Shown here: one piece after another, positions 25,214-33,814 of the stretch
Numbering within the stretch: the stretch's first letter is position 1
How the letters are laid out: each line of letters begins with the position of its first letter
Source: Adonisia turfae CCMR0081
GTDB lineage: Bacteria > Cyanobacteriota > Cyanobacteriia > Phormidesmidales > Phormidesmidaceae
DNA length: 60,687 nucleotides
Assembly: GCF_011009555.1 (NCBI RefSeq)
Contig: NZ_QXHD01000004.1
Coordinates: 6,977,879-7,038,565 of the forward strand
Direction: 5' to 3'
Notes under the pieces: generated by a model
What the model was told of the DNA's origin: nothing
Databases searched by the model: none
What the model saw: only the letters and a program-made list of their open reading frames with translations
Program-made: the position numbers and the translations under genes

Positions 25214-26092
25214 ATGGCTAATCGTACGCCCGCTAAGCAGCTCGAAGCTGTCCCTAAAGCCAACCAAGGTACCCAACGGGTAGCCATTGTTATTCAATAT
25301 CAGGGCACCCATTTTTATGGATGGCAACGTCAGCCGGAAAAACGTACGGTACAAGCGGAGATTGAGGCAGCGATCGCGTCATTACTGGGTTATCACGTCA
25401 CCATTCATGGCGCAGGGCGTACTGATACGGGGGTACATGCGGCAGCCCAAGTAGCCCACTTTGATGCTCCTAAAATCATCCCAGCCTACCGTTGGGCATC
25501 TATACTTAATCATCGATTAAGTGAAGACATCGTGATTCGCGCTGCGGCTCAGGTTCCCGATGATTGGCATGCCCAATATTCGGCCAAATGGCGACGGTAT
25601 CGATACACCATCTACACCGATGCCTATCCCAATCTCTTTGTTCGTCCCTACGCATGGCATTTTTACCATGAGCCGCTGGACGATCAGCTAATGCAGTCGG
25701 CATTAACCCCCATGGTGGGTTATCATGAGCTAACTGCGTTTCATCGCGCGGGATCTAGTCGTGCCCATTCGTGGGTTGAGTTGCAGGCGGCTGAATGTTC
25801 CCGCTGTGGACCGTTTGTTCAGGTTGAGCTGCAAGCTGCCGGTTTTCTGTACGGCATGGTGCGCCTGGTGATGGGCTTGCTAGTGAGTGTGGGACGCCGC
25901 CGCTTAACCCCTGCTGCTTTTACTGAACTATGGCAGTCAGGGCGTCGTGACTTGGTTAAGCATGCCGCACCGGCTCGAGGACTTTGTCTGTTGCGAGTCG
26001 GTTACCAACATTTCCCCTTTGCACCGGATGCTTGGTTTGATACTCAACCACAGCTAACGCTGCATTCCACCACCAAGAATTTGGCTGTTTAG
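25214..26092 (+). CDS. truA: tRNA pseudouridine(38-40) synthase TruA
   Basis: TruA isomerises uridines 38-40 in the anticodon arm of many tRNAs. The 292-residue protein has the catalytic loop GAGRTDTGVHAAAQVAHFD with the nucleophile Asp, the early signature YQGTHFYGWQRQPEKRTVQ and the C-terminal ARGLCLLRVGY. I use the ATG at 25214; a TTG directly before it is less likely. It begins about 20 residues before the conserved core and is translated close behind rplQ. Confidence 0.95.
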   Translation: MANRTPAKQLEAVPKANQGTQRVAIVIQYQGTHFYGWQRQPEKRTVQAEIEAAIASLLGYHVTIHGAGRTDTGVHAAAQVAHFDAPKIIPAYRWASILNHRLSEDIVIRAAAQVPDDWHAQYSAKWRRYRYTIYTDAYPNLFVRPYAWHFYHEPLDDQLMQSALTPMVGYHELTAFHRAGSSRAHSWVELQAAECSRCGPFVQVELQAAGFLYGMVRLVMGLLVSVGRRRLTPAAFTELWQSGRRDLVKHAAPARGLCLLRVGYQHFPFAPDAWFDTQPQLTLHSTTKNLAV

Positions 26093-26181
26093 ATTGCTGT
26101 GGGCAATCGTTGAGATGTTACTCAACACTCTTAGAAAAAGAAGCAGCCTTTCATCCAGTTCGTTGATATCAGAGCCTAAGC

Positions 26182-26613
26182 ATGTTTAAGACCTACATTC
26201 CCCCTGTCCAAGAAATTGACAAGAAGTGGTACGTTGTCGATGCGGCTGACAAGCGCCTTGGTCGTCTAGCAACAGAAATTGCCAATATCTTGCGTGGTAA
26301 AAATAAACCCACCTTCACCCCCAATATGGATACGGGTGACTTTGTTATCGTAATTAATGCTGAGAAGGTTAACGTTACCGGTAACAAGCGTCAGCAAAAA
26401 CTCTACCGCCGTCACTCTGGTCGTCCTGGTGGAATGAAGGTTGAAACATTTGACCAACTACAGAACCGGATTCCTGAGCGCATTATTGAAAAGGCTGTTA
26501 AAGGAATGCTGCCTAAGAATGCTCTCGGACGTAAGCTGTTTACCAATCTGAAAGTCTATGCAGGTCCTGAGCATCCCCACGCTGCTCAACAGCCTGAAAC
26601 AATCAGCCTTTAG
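26182..26613 (+). CDS. rplM: 50S ribosomal protein L13
   Basis: A 143-residue L13, an early assembly protein. It has WYVVDAADKRLGRLATEIAN, ILRGKNKPTFTPNMDTGDFV, the rRNA-contact segment LYRRHSGRPGGMKVETFDQL and VKGMLPKNALGRKLFTNLKV. It is paired with rpsI downstream (48 bp), as in nearly all bacteria. Confidence 0.97.
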   Translation: MFKTYIPPVQEIDKKWYVVDAADKRLGRLATEIANILRGKNKPTFTPNMDTGDFVIVINAEKVNVTGNKRQQKLYRRHSGRPGGMKVETFDQLQNRIPERIIEKAVKGMLPKNALGRKLFTNLKVYAGPEHPHAAQQPETISL

Positions 26614-26661
26614 GAGTCGACCTCATAGTATTTAGCAGTATTTACAGGAGAGCATAATTCC

Positions 26662-27072
26662 ATGTCAGAAGGACAGTCCGATCGCGTTGTTTATTGGGGT
26701 ACTGGCCGTCGCAAGGCATCTGTCGCCCGCGTACGCTTAGTTCCAGGAGAAGGCAAGCTTTTTGTCAACGGTAAACCCGGTGAAGATCATCTTCAGAACA
26801 ACTCTGCCTACTTGTCAGCAACCAAAGCTCCGCTAGAGACTCTAGGCCTGGAAGGTGACTACGATATTTTAGTTAATGTTCGTGGTGGTGGATTGACTGG
26901 TCAAGCTGATGCCATCAAGCTCGGTGTAGCTCGAGCTCTGTGTGAACTAGACCCTGCAAACCGTGGTCCTTTAAAGATTGAAGGTTATCTAACCCGTGAT
27001 CCCCGTTGTAAGGAGCGTAAGAAGTACGGTTTGAAGAAAGCCCGTAAAGCCTCCCAGTTCTCCAAGCGTTAA
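26662..27072 (+). CDS. rpsI: 30S ribosomal protein S9
   Basis: A 136-residue S9 whose C-terminal tail touches the P-site anticodon loop. It shows YWGTGRRKASVARVRLVPGE, VRGGGLTGQADAIKLGVARA and the basic end KKYGLKKARKASQFSKR. It lies between rplM and rpmE. Confidence 0.98.
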   Translation: MSEGQSDRVVYWGTGRRKASVARVRLVPGEGKLFVNGKPGEDHLQNNSAYLSATKAPLETLGLEGDYDILVNVRGGGLTGQADAIKLGVARALCELDPANRGPLKIEGYLTRDPRCKERKKYGLKKARKASQFSKR

Positions 27073-27121
27073 GTTTGGATTCTATCTATTTTTTAGATCA
27101 TCTCACTACCGGATTAGAACA

Positions 27122-27364
27122 ATGCCAAAAGCTGATATTCATCCCGAGTGGTATCCTGACGCTAAGGTTTACTGCGACGGCAAGTTAATTATGACTGTGG
27201 GCTCTACTAAGCCCGAGCTTCACGTTGATGTATGGTCTGGCAACCATCCCTTTTACACAGGAACGCAGAAAATCATTGACACTGAGGGTCGTGTAGAGCG
27301 CTTCTTACGTAAGTACGGCATGGCCGACGATAAGGCCAAAACAGCTGATAGCTCAGAAGGCTAG
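27122..27364 (+). CDS. rpmE: 50S ribosomal protein L31 (zinc-independent form)
   Basis: An 80-residue L31 at the central bridge between subunits. It reads MPKADIHPEWYPDAKVYCDG and SGNHPFYTGTQKIIDTEGRV. Only one Cys (residue 18) remains, so the four-ligand zinc site of the C+ type is incomplete. It closes the ribosomal block and is followed by a clear terminator before prfA. Confidence 0.95.
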   Translation: MPKADIHPEWYPDAKVYCDGKLIMTVGSTKPELHVDVWSGNHPFYTGTQKIIDTEGRVERFLRKYGMADDKAKTADSSEG

Positions 27365-27385
27365 CTGCTCATAACGTCATCTTGA

Positions 27386-27420
27386 ATCCGAAGGATTATT
27401 GTATCCTTCGGATATTTTTT
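27386..27420 (+). terminator. intrinsic terminator after rpmE
   Basis: ATCCGAAGGAT at 27386-27396 pairs with ATCCTTCGGAT at 27403-27413, a perfect 11-bp stem with a 6-nt loop, followed by ATTTTTT. It lies 22 bp after rpmE and about 50 bp before prfA, so it should end or attenuate the ribosomal transcript. Confidence 0.92.
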
Positions 27421-27470
27421 ATTTGACATTTCTTCTAGCCCGAATCCGCTGAAATCATTGAGCAAATCCC

Positions 27471-28574
27471 ATGGCTGAGCAATATCTACTCGACAAATTA
27501 AAGTCGGTTGACCAAACTTTTGAAGAACTCACCCGCCGCCTTGCCGACCCGGATGTGGCAAAAGATCCGACTGAGTTCCAAAAAATTGCCAAGGCGCGGG
27601 CGTCATTAGAGGAAACTATCACCACCTATAACGACTGGAAAAAAGCTCAGTCAGACTGCGAGGGCGCTCAAGAAGTTCTGAAAGAGTCCGCAGGGGACGA
27701 GGAACTTCGAGAAATGGCAGCCATGGAAGTCAAGGAACTTCAGGCAACCATTGGTGACCTAGAAAACCGCCTCAAAATTCTTCTGTTACCACGCGATCCC
27801 AATGACGATAAAAATATTATGTTGGAGATCCGAGCAGGTGCTGGTGGCGATGAGGCTGGCATTTGGGCAGGGGATTTGTTGCGGATGTACTCCCGCTATT
27901 CTGAGGGGCAGGGTTGGAAGGTACAGACAGTTAGTCAGTCGGTCGCTGATATGGGTGGCTGCAAAGAAGCCATTCTAGAAATTACAGGCGACCAAGTTTA
28001 CAGCAAACTCAAGTTTGAAGCAGGCGTCCATCGCGTGCAACGGGTGCCTGCCACAGAAACTAGCGGTCGAGTGCACACATCGACAGCAACCGTGGCAGTG
28101 ATGCCAGAAGTGGACGATGTGGAAGTTAAAATTGATTCCAAAGATATTGAACTGACCACAGCACGTTCTGGTGGTGCAGGTGGTCAGAATGTCAACAAGG
28201 TAGAAACAGCCGTAGACTTATTCCATAAACCTACAGGTATTCGAATTTTCTGTACGGAAGAGCGATCGCAGCTACAAAACCGAGAGCGCGCTATGCAAAT
28301 TTTGCGGGCTAAGCTTTACGAAATGATGCTCCAAGAGCAACAAGCAGAAGTCACTGATATGCGACGCTCTCAGGTAGGGACCGGCTCACGCTCAGAGAAA
28401 ATTCGCACCTATAACTATAAGGATAACCGAGTCACGGACCACCGTCTGGGACAAAACTTTAGCCTATCCCCCGCGTTAGAAGGAGACATTGAAATCATGG
28501 TGCAGTCCTGCATCACCCAAGACCAACAGGCTAAATTAGAACAGCTGGCGGCTGAAACTGATACGCCTGTTTAA
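27471..28574 (+). CDS. prfA: Peptide chain release factor 1
   Basis: RF1 reads UAA and UAG and releases the finished chain. The 367-residue protein has the RF1 codon-recognition segment RVQRVPATETSGRVHTSTA (PAT, the PxT type) and the catalytic GGQ loop in SGGAGGQNVNKVETAVD, whose Gln is the usual target of PrmC methylation. Helical N-terminal and C-terminal domains are full length. It follows rpmE, a neighbour pair I recall from other cyanobacteria, but beyond a terminator. Confidence 0.97.
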   Translation: MAEQYLLDKLKSVDQTFEELTRRLADPDVAKDPTEFQKIAKARASLEETITTYNDWKKAQSDCEGAQEVLKESAGDEELREMAAMEVKELQATIGDLENRLKILLLPRDPNDDKNIMLEIRAGAGGDEAGIWAGDLLRMYSRYSEGQGWKVQTVSQSVADMGGCKEAILEITGDQVYSKLKFEAGVHRVQRVPATETSGRVHTSTATVAVMPEVDDVEVKIDSKDIELTTARSGGAGGQNVNKVETAVDLFHKPTGIRIFCTEERSQLQNRERAMQILRAKLYEMMLQEQQAEVTDMRRSQVGTGSRSEKIRTYNYKDNRVTDHRLGQNFSLSPALEGDIEIMVQSCITQDQQAKLEQLAAETDTPV

Positions 28575-28683
28575 GATAGCCTCCGGGATGATGCCCCCAT
28601 GCTCTGGGTAAGTAGTCATTAGTTTTATTTGACAACCTCCAGCTCAAAACTAAAATTAATCACTCACATTCATTCCCTTTACC

Positions 28684-29961
28684 ATGGCGAAATTTCTGCA
28701 CATTGCCGATGTACATCTGGGATTTGATCGTTACAACAGCAAGGTACGCACCACCGATTTTTTCCATACGCTGTGGGATGTGTTGGAGCGTTATGCTATC
28801 CAGACACGTGTAGACTTTGTAGTCATTGCCGGTGATCTGTTTGAACATCGAATGATTCAACCGGCTATTTTGAATCAGGCTCAGCTCTGTCTCCAGCAGT
28901 TGCAGAGTGCGGGTATTCCAGCAATTGCCATTGAAGGCAATCATGACAACTGTCCCTATGGCACTAAGACCAGTTGGCTACGCTATTTATCAGACTGGGG
29001 ATTACTCACACTGCTAGAGCCCAGTCAAGATGAAGCGATGTACACCCCTTGGAATGAGGCAACAAAACGGGGTGGCTATATTGATCTTGACTGTGGTGTG
29101 CGAGTACTCGGCTCTAACTGGTATGGTGCTGCTGCCCCTAAGGCCATCGAACAAATTGCACAGGCTATAGAAACATTGCCTGTAGGCCCCGGCTCAACTG
29201 TTTTACTCTTTCATCACGGTTTAGAAGGGCAAATTGCTCGTTACTCTGGAGCGTTACGCTATGGCGATTTATTGCCTCTTAAAAAAGCTGGTGTGCACTA
29301 CGTCGGTCTAGGGCATATCCATAAGCACTACACCGTCGATAACTGGGTTTTTAATCCTGGCTCCCTTGAAGCCAACAATATTGAGGAGGGGGGTCTGGAG
29401 CGCGGCGCTCTTCTAGTGGAAATCAATAATGGCCAAGTGGATGCTCAGCTACAAACTGAATATCGACAGCGTCCGATTATTCGTCTGTCCTTAAAATTAC
29501 GGGGGCAAGAAGCGCTAGAGGATATTGAAGGGCTAGCCCTTAAGGTCATTGACCGGGCCATGGAGCAAAAACGCCTCATCCCTGCGGACCAGCCCATTGT
29601 GGAACTGCGGATTGAAGGGCAGATCGGTTTTGAGCGCTTAGAACTTGATACCAGAAAATTGCAAAGCTTATTGCAAGAACACTGTAGCGCATTAATTTTT
29701 CTACTTAGGTATGAAGTTGAAAACGTTGAGTACGGCACGCCATTGCCGGACGATGCTGACCGTCATCAAATTGAACGAGAGATTTTCACCGATCTGCTAA
29801 CAGCTCACAATGTCTATAAAAAACGAGCACAGCCCCTTGCCGCAGGTTTGATCGATCTCAAAGAACAACAGCTTACTGGTGTAAATGAAGAGACTCTCTA
29901 CACACTGGTTGAACAGATATTAAACCCACCGACGAAAGCATCTCCTGGCCATTCGGGTTAA
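28684..29961 (+). CDS. SbcD-like DNA repair exonuclease (calcineurin-type metallophosphoesterase)
   Basis: This 425-residue protein has the five metallophosphoesterase motifs of the SbcD/Mre11 family: ADVHLG (8-13), VIAGDLFEHR (48-57), GNHDN (85-89), FHHGLEG near residue 175 and GLGHIHKH near 209. A C-terminal domain of about 180 residues follows. SbcD acts with the SMC-like ATPase SbcC on DNA ends and hairpins; no sbcC lies next to it, so the partner is elsewhere or absent. The M48-like gene starts only 57 bp downstream. Confidence 0.88.
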   Translation: MAKFLHIADVHLGFDRYNSKVRTTDFFHTLWDVLERYAIQTRVDFVVIAGDLFEHRMIQPAILNQAQLCLQQLQSAGIPAIAIEGNHDNCPYGTKTSWLRYLSDWGLLTLLEPSQDEAMYTPWNEATKRGGYIDLDCGVRVLGSNWYGAAAPKAIEQIAQAIETLPVGPGSTVLLFHHGLEGQIARYSGALRYGDLLPLKKAGVHYVGLGHIHKHYTVDNWVFNPGSLEANNIEEGGLERGALLVEINNGQVDAQLQTEYRQRPIIRLSLKLRGQEALEDIEGLALKVIDRAMEQKRLIPADQPIVELRIEGQIGFERLELDTRKLQSLLQEHCSALIFLLRYEVENVEYGTPLPDDADRHQIEREIFTDLLTAHNVYKKRAQPLAAGLIDLKEQQLTGVNEETLYTLVEQILNPPTKASPGHSG

Positions 29962-30018
29962 GATTGCGTCAAACTTGTGTCCCCTGCACTGCCGTCAATA
30001 ACATCAGAGGATATCTGC

Positions 30019-32562
30019 ATGGGTTTAGATCGATCACCGGACTATTTGATTAAAACCGGGCTAGCTGCACTCAAGCAAAAAGATTATGAGCGTGCGATCG
30101 CAACGTTTACACAGCTCAGTCAAGCGGATGGGGTCAGCACAAACCATCGACTCAAAGCTCAAATGGGTCTTATTCGCACCTATGAAGCCCAAGGAGCGAA
30201 TATCCAGGCCCAAACCCTATGCAAATCTCTACTAAACAGCCATAGTCAGGCTATTCGTCAATGGGCCCACGATAAATTAAAACATTTAGAGACTGACCAA
30301 CCATCACTAAAGAGACCCAATAGCACACCTGAAGCACCCCAGAGTAGAGGGTTTGTCCCTGAGAGCAGCGGCTTTATCCCTTTTAACGACCAGACACCGA
30401 CCGTCAATCAAACACCCCCCTCAAAAGACAGTATTTCCTCACCAGACATCCAACCAACATTGGCTGAAGACGTCCCTAGCCAATCGCTAACGCACAGTGA
30501 GCAAACCATTGCTGACAGTCGTGGACTTTCTAACCAGACATTAAACGTACAGCCTCAGTCCACCAACGACCTCACTCACCAAACTGTAGGCAGATCGTCT
30601 TTGTTCCATTATGAAACGCTCAACACTAAACAAGATTTGAGCACCATTGACACAGGCGTCAATCAAGTGCCGAAAAGTACGCCAACTGCTGCATCCACAC
30701 CACAGCAAACTAGCACGTCCACACAACGGCCAAAGCCACAGCCCCCTAAACAGCAACAATCCCCTCACCAAAAACAACAAGACTCTCCCCCCCACCCTCT
30801 AGCTTCTGCACCTCCACCACATGGCACTGACAGTTGGCCCCAAGGCACTCGCCTCAGAGCCCTGAAATCTCTAGGTAAAGTCAGTAAAGGGAAACTTTGG
30901 TTTGCTCAAATAACAACAATCCCAATTCTTTTTTTGGTAATTCGTTGGTCGCTAAAAACTAGCCTGATCTTTATTCGCGGCTACTTACAGTTTCTCGATC
31001 GGATCTTACCGATCAATATTAGACCAGCCCCATTTTTTTGGGGTAACCAGACCTGGACAGTCCTGATTGGATTGGGACTATTGACGTTGGCAGCGCCCTG
31101 GTTATGGGCATTGCTTTTACGCCCTTCTGAACAAATCACCCATCAACAATTACAAAACTACAGCCCGGAAGCTGCTCAGTTATTACGACGTCTCTGCACA
31201 AATCGACGCTGGAAATTTCCCACAATTCAGCTAATAGACAGTGAACTAGCCGTTATTTTTTCCTATGGCTGGCAGCCTCGCGTTGGTCAACTGGTGGTCA
31301 GCCAGGGGCTACTCGATCGCCTACAGCCCGATGAGTTGGCCGCAATCATCATGTATGAAATCAGCCACTGGCCCAAACTTGACTGGATCTTGTTTTCCGG
31401 ACTAGGGCTGTTATTACAAGGATGCCATCGTGTCTATTGGTTCTTGGCACGGCACGGCGAGCATCGCCCAATCCTCATCCAGTGGACTGCTGGTACACTC
31501 GCCACTCTTAGTTATTGTATGTTTTGGCTACTGGCTAAGATCGGGTGTAGCTTAGCGCGTATTCGCACACCCTATCGCGATCGCATCGCCACCGAACTTA
31601 CGGGCAATCCCAATGGCCTTGTACGGGCACTGGCCAAATTGTCACAAGCCAACGCAGAGGCTATCGCCCAGCAAGGCTACACGCCTCCTTTATTGGAAAG
31701 TTTGGACTTAATGCTGCCAGTTGGATTGGAAGAAACGGGGACATCGGTGCAGCAGTATGCTTGGGGAGCGTTTAATCCATTGCGGCACTGGCTATCCATC
31801 AATCAAGCCCACCCACCCCTAGGAGATAGACTCTATACCCTAGGGGCTTATGGACGGCATTGGCGACTCAAACCGAGTCTCAACTTTGCCCATCTGACCC
31901 TCAAAAATAGAGCGCGCATTCTCTCTGCCCATGATTGGCAAGAACTCCTATCCCAGGGGGGCGGATGGTCTGGATTAATCGTGGGGTTGGGTGTAGCAGG
32001 TGTAATGTGGCTCATTGGTGCGATCGCGACAAGCCTCGATTTCCCTCTACTGGATTGGCTTTATAAAGATCGCAGCATTCTCATTGGTATCCCTCTGATC
32101 TGTGCCGCAACTGGCCAGTTACTAAGGATCAATCCCTTTTTTCCAGAAATCAGCAACACTCAGCCAAAAAGTGAAGCACACCTAACAAGCTGGCAAAAAG
32201 ATCCTACGCTGATTCCCCTCAGTCATCGACCTGTAACTATCAAAGGTACTCTGACAGGCCGCCCAGCCTTAGCAAACTGGCTAGGTCAAGAATGGCGACT
32301 ACGCACACCCCAAAACTGCATTAAACTGCATTACACCAACCACTTTGGCCCCTTGGGCAATATCAAAAGCCTCACCCCTTGGCTCCAACAGTCATTACAG
32401 GTAACCGGATGGTTTCGCCGAGGACATCACCTCTGGATTGATATTGACCGCCTCCAAAACGATCAAAACCAAATCAAGATTGCTCAACATCCCATATGGG
32501 CTACCATTAGCAGCCTCTGCCCTTTGGCGTACGGCCTTTGGCTCATCTTCAAAGGCGGCTGA
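30019..32562 (+). CDS. Large M48-like membrane protein with TPR-like N-terminus and altered HExxH
   Basis: I chose ATG 30019 (847 residues), because AGAGGA lies 7 nt before it; a GTG 14 codons earlier is the alternative. Residues 5-85 look like TPR-type helices (TGLAALKQKDYERAIATFTQ). A linker of about 190 residues rich in Ser, Thr, Pro and Gln follows, then several membrane segments around an M48/Ste24-like core. At the expected zinc motif it reads YEISH (446-450), Tyr in place of the first His; downstream the family-like segment RDRIATELTGNPNGLVRAL is kept. Protease activity is therefore doubtful, although the fold looks right. Confidence 0.75.
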   Translation: MGLDRSPDYLIKTGLAALKQKDYERAIATFTQLSQADGVSTNHRLKAQMGLIRTYEAQGANIQAQTLCKSLLNSHSQAIRQWAHDKLKHLETDQPSLKRPNSTPEAPQSRGFVPESSGFIPFNDQTPTVNQTPPSKDSISSPDIQPTLAEDVPSQSLTHSEQTIADSRGLSNQTLNVQPQSTNDLTHQTVGRSSLFHYETLNTKQDLSTIDTGVNQVPKSTPTAASTPQQTSTSTQRPKPQPPKQQQSPHQKQQDSPPHPLASAPPPHGTDSWPQGTRLRALKSLGKVSKGKLWFAQITTIPILFLVIRWSLKTSLIFIRGYLQFLDRILPINIRPAPFFWGNQTWTVLIGLGLLTLAAPWLWALLLRPSEQITHQQLQNYSPEAAQLLRRLCTNRRWKFPTIQLIDSELAVIFSYGWQPRVGQLVVSQGLLDRLQPDELAAIIMYEISHWPKLDWILFSGLGLLLQGCHRVYWFLARHGEHRPILIQWTAGTLATLSYCMFWLLAKIGCSLARIRTPYRDRIATELTGNPNGLVRALAKLSQANAEAIAQQGYTPPLLESLDLMLPVGLEETGTSVQQYAWGAFNPLRHWLSINQAHPPLGDRLYTLGAYGRHWRLKPSLNFAHLTLKNRARILSAHDWQELLSQGGGWSGLIVGLGVAGVMWLIGAIATSLDFPLLDWLYKDRSILIGIPLICAATGQLLRINPFFPEISNTQPKSEAHLTSWQKDPTLIPLSHRPVTIKGTLTGRPALANWLGQEWRLRTPQNCIKLHYTNHFGPLGNIKSLTPWLQQSLQVTGWFRRGHHLWIDIDRLQNDQNQIKIAQHPIWATISSLCPLAYGLWLIFKGG

Positions 32563-32696
32563 CCATACCGACACGTTGCACCCATTACCAGAAAATGTTA
32601 AATATTGTAAATGAGTACTGATTGCCTAATTTCGTTTCAGATTGTTTATTTAGCAATTTGTCGTTGGGCATCGGGTTCTCCTACTCTCAACACAGC

Positions 32697-32730
32697 AAAC
32701 CAGCCCTACTAAAGTGGCTGGTTTTTTTAT
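32697..32730 (+). terminator. intrinsic terminator downstream of the M48-like gene
   Basis: AAACCAGCC at 32697-32705 pairs with GGCTGGTTT at 32716-32724 over a 10-nt loop, running into a T-run. It lies about 135 bp after the stop of the M48-like gene. Confidence 0.85.
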
Positions 32731-32969
32731 TACACAGATGCTGTTGTTTTGAAAAAATGGTTTAACGATAAATCATTTACTTATATCAATTGTCTTTCCC
32801 TTCGAGTAAATGCCCTCAATGGTTTTACCCACGGAAGGGACAAAACAGACCAATACACTTGATGGCATACTCTACGCTATCTTTAGGGAGCTTCACCAAA
32901 AAAACCACTGAATAGCTTGGCTAGGCATCGGACAGCGTGATACCTTGATGGTGTAGAGATACGTCATAG

Positions 32970-33043
32970 TTCTCATTGAATATAATGAGAATTCTCTGGT
33001 AACGATAGTGATGAGTAGTCGTTTTAGTTGACTGTTACCAGAG
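32970..33043 (+). promoter_or_regulatory. two consecutive stem-loops in the RRM gene leader
   Basis: The first stem is TTCTCATT/AATGAGAA (32970-32977 and 32984-32991, 6-nt loop). The second is CTCTGGTAAC/GTTACCAGAG (32994-33003 and 33034-33043, 30-nt loop), followed by TTTT. They end about 230 bp before the RRM start. A temperature-responsive or attenuation role is an inference from the gene family. Confidence 0.5.
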
Positions 33044-33271
33044 TTTTAAAGTGATTTTTGCAGACCCCTAAGTAGGGTTGTTAGCTCATCAACGTAGTTG
33101 CTCGCTTAAAATGGCCAGTTTTTTTGCTGCGGTTCGTCACCTGTTAATCATTTCAAGCCACAGTTACAAGCTATTTTCTAGAGATTTCCAAGCTCTGGTA
33201 GGGCTAGTTGGCTAATTTTTTGTTTGCCTATCCGCCGCAGTTGTTTTTTAGATTTTTTTAAGAGGTATCCC

Positions 33272-33712
33272 ATGTCAGTGCGCTTATATATTGGCAACCT
33301 ACCCCGCGATCTAGAACGCGAGGAGTTTGAAGCTGTCTTCTCAGAAGACGTGGATAATATCGTTTCAGTAAAATTGATTGCTGACCGAAAGACTGGCAAG
33401 TGCCGCGGCTTTGGGTTCGTAACTGTTAAAACTGATGAGATCGCAGACACCCTTGTTACCAAGTACAATGGCCAGGCTTTGCAAGACATCACTCTAAAGG
33501 TTGAGAAAGCAATGCCCCGTACCAAAGAAAATGAGGGCGCTAATGCTAGTAGCGGAAACAATAATCGAAAGGGCGGTAAGCGTAACGGCGGTGGACGTAA
33601 GCCTGCTACCTATTCCTCCCCAGCTCCTGAAAGCACACAGCCCGATCCTCGATGGGCTTCCGATTTGGAAAAGCTCAAGGAAATGCTAGCTGCCCAAACA
33701 ACTGCTTCATAG
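33272..33712 (+). CDS. RRM RNA-binding protein, cyanobacterial Rbp family
   Basis: This 146-residue protein has one RRM with RNP-2 RLYIGNL (4-10) and RNP-1 KCRGFGFV (43-50). A low-complexity segment with Gly, Asn and Arg follows (residues 90-115), then a C-terminal motif WASDLEKLKEMLAAQT that resembles the conserved tail of the Rbp2/Rbp3 subgroup. In Synechocystis, Rbp3 helps bring photosystem mRNAs to thylakoids, and several rbp genes are cold-induced. The start at 33272 is supported by AGAGG just upstream; the frame is open earlier but lies in leader DNA. Confidence 0.93.
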   Translation: MSVRLYIGNLPRDLEREEFEAVFSEDVDNIVSVKLIADRKTGKCRGFGFVTVKTDEIADTLVTKYNGQALQDITLKVEKAMPRTKENEGANASSGNNNRKGGKRNGGGRKPATYSSPAPESTQPDPRWASDLEKLKEMLAAQTTAS

Positions 33713-33740
33713 AAGCGCCCTCCACTACTTGACTTTAGGA

Positions 33741-33770
33741 AAAAGCCAGGGGATGCATCCCCTGGCTTTT
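33741..33770. terminator. bidirectional terminator between the RRM gene and crtB
   Basis: The 30-bp stretch 33741-33770 is a perfect palindrome (core GCCAGGGGATGCATCCCCTG) flanked by AAAA and TTTT, and continues as T7 on the plus strand. It lies between convergent genes and can serve both. Confidence 0.93.
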
Positions 33771-33814
33771 TTTAATGCTGAAAGTTTATAACCTTTAGAG
33801 GATTCAACGCTAGC

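Larger units (their letters stand above)
32563..33271. other. 709-bp gene-free region with terminator and structured leader of the RRM gene
   Basis: No supported gene lies here. Contents in order: a terminator at 32697-32730; an AT-rich stretch; an 8-bp inverted repeat at 32970-32977/32984-32991 (TTCTCATT/AATGAGAA); a 10-bp stem at 32994-33003/33034-33043 (CTCTGGTAAC/GTTACCAGAG) followed by TTTT; and a T-rich stretch before the RRM gene. The layout resembles a long 5' leader, as reported for cold-induced cyanobacterial rbp genes. Confidence 0.6.
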
